Positions 60,202 through 64,000 of a stretch of 64,000 nucleotides of DNA are shown in pieces. A program made the position numbers and the translations under genes. Origin of the DNA: Chrysomallon squamiferum (lineage: Eukaryota; Mollusca; Gastropoda; Neomphalida; Peltospiridae); NCBI GenBank assembly GCA_012295275.1, contig CM022672.1:28968472-29032471 (forward strand), read 5' to 3'. The number at the start of each line of letters is the position of its first letter. The first letter of the stretch is position 1. The notes beneath the pieces are model-generated. The model did not search any database, was not told the origin of the DNA, and worked only from the letters and a program-made list of their open reading frames with translations.

Positions 60202-63096
60202 CTGTTTTGTTGAACAGTTACCATGACAATGACATTACAACAAAATTGTCAGTTAACTAAAGTTTTTGTTAACAAAGGAAAGAATTTGTGCCTTTATTAA
60301 ACTTTTTATTTTCATTTTTCTTTATTTTGGTTCAGTCATAATTAAACAAAAACAGTACATATTTTGTTACAATATGCAGAGAAATGATTCATCCACATGC
60401 AGATATAGCTAAATAGATTATTCAGTTATAACAAAAATTATGCATTCAGCTTTATTTAATTATTTTTAAAAATATTTTTTTTTATTGTTTTCAAATAAAA
60501 GAATGAACTAATTTAACAGTATTAAACATAATCGTATTATATTGCTGATATTATCTGCAGTGACTTTTTTCATTAATATTATTTCAGTGGAGTGTCTGTA
60601 AATTTGATTTTATTTGTGTACAAATCTCTGTTTTCTCATTTCAGCGTGTCTGTCAATGTGAAATGATATTCTCATCTACTATCTGTCTGTCTTCATACAT
60701 ACTTTCCAACATAACATCCAGAGTAAAAAGAACTAACTAAAACAAGATTTGGTCAGGTGTTTCTTTTTGTTTCCCTTTCCATTTAATTTTGATATTATTT
60801 ATTGATATAAGGATACTTCTCTAGGTATTTCAAATGGTATTCAAAACACCTAAAGAAATCCAAATAAAAATTGTTACATGTTATTGTCTGTAATATTACA
60901 GTACTTTATTGATTTGGTGTTTATTATTAATTCTAATTGCAAAACCAGTATATTTATATTAATATTTCTGACAAAAAGTGACAAACAGTTCATTTTTACT
61001 ATGAATCCAAATACACAGACATGCATCTTTTTTAAATTTGAATTATGTAAATAACATTCATAAATATACATCTACTGTGCATCTCCACAAAAAGCAACAC
61101 AGGCACACATACATCTGTTCATACATACATGTTTTCAGTCAAATTTAATATTTGGTAATACTCTCCTTTAGATCAGTTTGGAGTTTTCTGATAACAAATA
61201 TTTACTTTCTTATCATGAATAAATTCCAAGGCGTCTCTCTGTTCACACTGTCTCATTAAACTTCCAAGGAACTGTGACTTGTGATCAGAGTTTTGTGTAA
61301 ACCAGCAAATGGATTGACTATCAAGTAAACTCAATTACTACTGTTTGAAATGAAAAGATACACTATTAAACAAACCAATTAGAAGTTATTTTAAATGTAT
61401 TGTGGTGTTGCCAACAGAAGATGGCAAGAGAATTCACTACATTTTTGCCCCTTTTTGGTGAAAGATTTTAAAAGATTTTAAAAGTAAGTAAATTGCCTAA
61501 AAGTTATATTTTATGTCCATTTTTTATTTTTGTCATTATATAATCCCAATCTCCGAAACTGAATATCTTCAAATTTATGCATGTTTTGTTTTCTATTTAT
61601 ATATACATAATTTTTTTTAAATTTCTATTTGATTCACTTACATTATTAAATGAATAGATTTTTTTTATATATATATTTTTAATGAGTCATGTTATAATAT
61701 TTGATGTTATGTTAGAAACATTATAAAAACAACTTTTAGTAGTAATAATAATAAATTTTTGTGTTATTGCAAAACACACTAGTCCTCTTAATTCTTTGTA
61801 CAATAATTGAAAGACCAGTTCTGTAACAGTTCTACAACAGTGCATACTAGGGTGATGCCTTGCAGTAATTGTTGAAATTGCTGTGCATTACAACAAATTA
61901 AATTTCATTTGAAGATTTCAAGAGCTGAATGCAACTAGTAAAATCCAAAGAAATTATTTTCTGTTTGATGTTTTTAGAATTAAACTGTGTAAACAAAATA
62001 TACAATAGTGTAACCTGTTCATTTTAATCAATTCAGTTTTTTTTTTAAAGTTAAAAATAAATGTTGCAGTACAAACAAAAGTCTGTGTTTGTGTGTAATT
62101 TTAATTTTTTTTTTTTTATTAAAGGTTTGTTTTATTTGACATCTAACAGCCAGTCTATGATGCAGTACAGGATTATTTTTTGCTAATCTTTTCTATCATT
62201 GTGTGGTTTCCTTACTCTGTGTTTAAATATTCACATCAGCTCAGATATCAACCAGCATTACAGAATGCTGAAAACAAAACTTGACATGTGATTATCAGTG
62301 AACTAACATATTACAACTAGTTTTATAAATAAAAAACTAAGTCAAAAGTGTTCATTCATTTATTTGTATTTCTTACAAAGAACAACATAAAGCTGACTAG
62401 AGCTAACTACAGGAGCCTGGCAGATAAACACCACTGACAACACACAGCATGTTCCCATCATAACACAATATACTACCCAGCACCCTTTTTTGTTTCCTGG
62501 AATATTAGAAAATCACCTAGGTAAATATAAACAGTAATATATAGTTTAATAAAAATTCAATTATTTTTTATTTTTGTTATTTTACTGATTAACACTTTGT
62601 ACTGTTTACCTGCTGAAAAGAATTTGCATTTTGTTTGAGAAAAAAAAACACAAGATATTAAATAAATTTCTCTCCAAAACAAATCTTAAGTAGCCCTAAA
62701 CAACTACTTCATGTTAAAAAAGTAAAAAAACAAAACAAAAGAAATTTATAAAAAATATTATCCATCCAATTTTATTACTGAGAACTCAAAAAGAGTCTCC
62801 ATTATTTTAAAAATGTAATAACACATTTTAGACAAATGTGATATTTATTATTGGGAATGGGAAATGTACATACAAAGGTAATAAACAATAATGTATTTTA
62901 CACACAATTATTATTATCTGTATACAAATATGATATGTAACTGGATAAGATTTACAACCAAACCCTTTTACAGGCCTGTTTTACTGGAGAAATAATAATA
63001 CAAATTTAAATCTATGAGCAATATGCATGATGTCTGGATTTCAATTAAAATTGGAATATTTATTTAAATTTATTAAAACTGTTGAATTATTATGAT
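60202..63096. other. AT-rich DNA after the last intact alternative end
   Basis: Apart from a decayed finger exon at 60645-60740 no coding feature is supported. Further ends of the locus could lie beyond the right edge. Confidence 0.55.
60645..60740 (+). pseudogene. Relic of a zinc-finger alternative exon
   Basis: A good acceptor (TTCTCATTTCAG|CGTGTC) opens a phase-0 frame of 31 codons. Its start, VCQCEMIFSSTICLSSY, aligns with finger 3 of Z3 (CRYCGQMFSSTACLYYH): MIFSST-CL against QMFSSTACL. The second zinc ligand pair has been lost and fingers 1 and 2 are missing. It is best read as the remains of a further Z end whose 5' part was deleted. Confidence 0.5.
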
Positions 63097-63696
63097 TACC
63101 GTATATACTTGTGTACAAGGCAACCTTATGTATAAGTCAATGTGTATTTTAAGACCAAAAATTGCATAATTTTAGGTATTACTTGTGTATAAGTCAACTG
63201 TAGATTCCAGGCACTGTCACTTTGTTTTCGTTTTGTCGGTAGTGGATATTAATGACGATTGCAATATTATTTCACCAAATTCTTTACAATTACACAAGTG
63301 AGTTTTGTTTATGAAATTAGGACCGATATTTAGTGCAATTTGGCAGAGAAGTCTGCATTCCTAGATCATTGCAAGACGCCGTAAGGCATAACGCCGTACT
63401 GACGGTTTTTTCGCTTTAAAATGTATTTTTATGTCATTAAACGGAAGAATATCAAGTTTTACATTCATATTTGGTTTTGTTATTTAATTTTTCAAAATTT
63501 GTTATACGATAAAATTATATTTTTGAAAAGCTGAAAGACCGTGATTATTTTAGATGCATCCCGTAGCAAAAAATAGTCAAAATGGCGACTCTTAAGCAAC
63601 AGCTACAAAAGCATTACCTATGTATAAGTCGACCCCCAAAATATTACCTTAATATAGTCTCCCAAAAATTCGACTTATACACAAGTATATACGGTA
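63097..63696. mobile_element. Non-autonomous DNA transposon with terminal inverted repeats
   Basis: The left end TACCGTATATACTTGTGTA at 63097 is matched by its reverse complement at the right end, finishing ATATACGGTA at 63696. The match continues for nearly 30 bp with a few changes (ACAAGGCAA against ATAAGTCGA). The outermost TA on both sides could be a target-site duplication, as produced by Tc1/mariner-like elements. Subterminal TGTATAAGTC motifs recur inside at about 63129 and 63187, and inverted near the right end. No transposase is encoded in about 600 bp, so it is a MITE-like element. Confidence 0.85.
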
Positions 63697-64000
63697 TTTT
63701 TTTGTTAATTGTTTTGTTTGGTACTTTATTCCTTTTTTTTTTTTTCCTATAAAATTTTTTAATAAAAAAAAAGAAAAGAAAAGAAAAGAGTATAGAAGAT
63801 AATAAGCAAGAATTTATTATGTAAGTATAATAAACTGTGGAATAATTTAAAAAAATATAAAATAAAATAAAAGAAATGAAACATAATGAACAGGAAAGAA
63901 AAAAAGAAAAAGAAAGAAAAAGCAGATTAAAAAAACTAAAGATATACATGTGATTCTTGGAAAATGACCTGAACCATGTATACTGAAGTACACAGTCAAA
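63697..64000. other. AT-rich right edge
   Basis: Poly(T) and AAAAG-type low-complexity sequence; nothing coding is supported. Confidence 0.7.

Overview
This window is AT-rich animal DNA. It has long introns and intergenic spacers, dozens of simple-sequence repeats, GT-AG introns, AATAAA poly(A) signals, an NK-class homeobox, an aquaporin and C2H2 zinc fingers. The gene content and repeat style suggest a lophotrochozoan, most likely a mollusc and perhaps a cephalopod; this is inference, since nothing here fixes the species.

Left part (1-19.8 kb): a + strand exon at 3431-3822 carries an Nkx3/bagpipe-type homeodomain and a C-terminal tail, and is the last coding exon of that gene. On the - strand, 9207-10297 is a two-exon aquaporin of the AQP11/12 (superaquaporin) kind with one unorthodox NPA box. 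The rest is repeat-rich spacer: microsatellites, a three-copy 70-bp tandem repeat, a dispersed repeat with one copy inside the aquaporin intron, a MULE-type transposase remnant at 13.74-14.03 kb, and perfect palindromes.

Right part (19.8-60.2 kb): a single + strand locus occupies about 40 kb. Two shared exons (19832-20443 and 20724-21103) encode a 323-residue N-terminal part: a short helical domain, a Ser-rich linker, and an acidic segment with a SUMO-site-like and a SIM-like motif. The second exon ends in phase 0. Downstream lie 18 candidate alternative 3' ends, each starting with a splice acceptor in phase 0 and ending in its own stop, usually followed by AATAAA. They are sorted by class: three two-exon modules encoding an unrecognised, probably winged-helix domain; three single exons encoding pipsqueak-type helix-turn-helix domains; and twelve single exons each encoding three compact C2H2 fingers. 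Decayed or doubtful extra ends lie near 51.0 and 60.6 kb. The layout resembles the Drosophila lola and mod(mdg4) loci, where one common part is spliced to many DNA-binding C-termini, but here the shared exons show no BTB domain and three different DNA-binding folds are offered from one gene. It is the outstanding feature of the window.

Right edge: a degenerate RTE-like LINE fragment sits between two zinc-finger ends (51.8-52.3 kb), and a roughly 600-bp non-autonomous DNA transposon with terminal inverted repeats lies at 63.1-63.7 kb.
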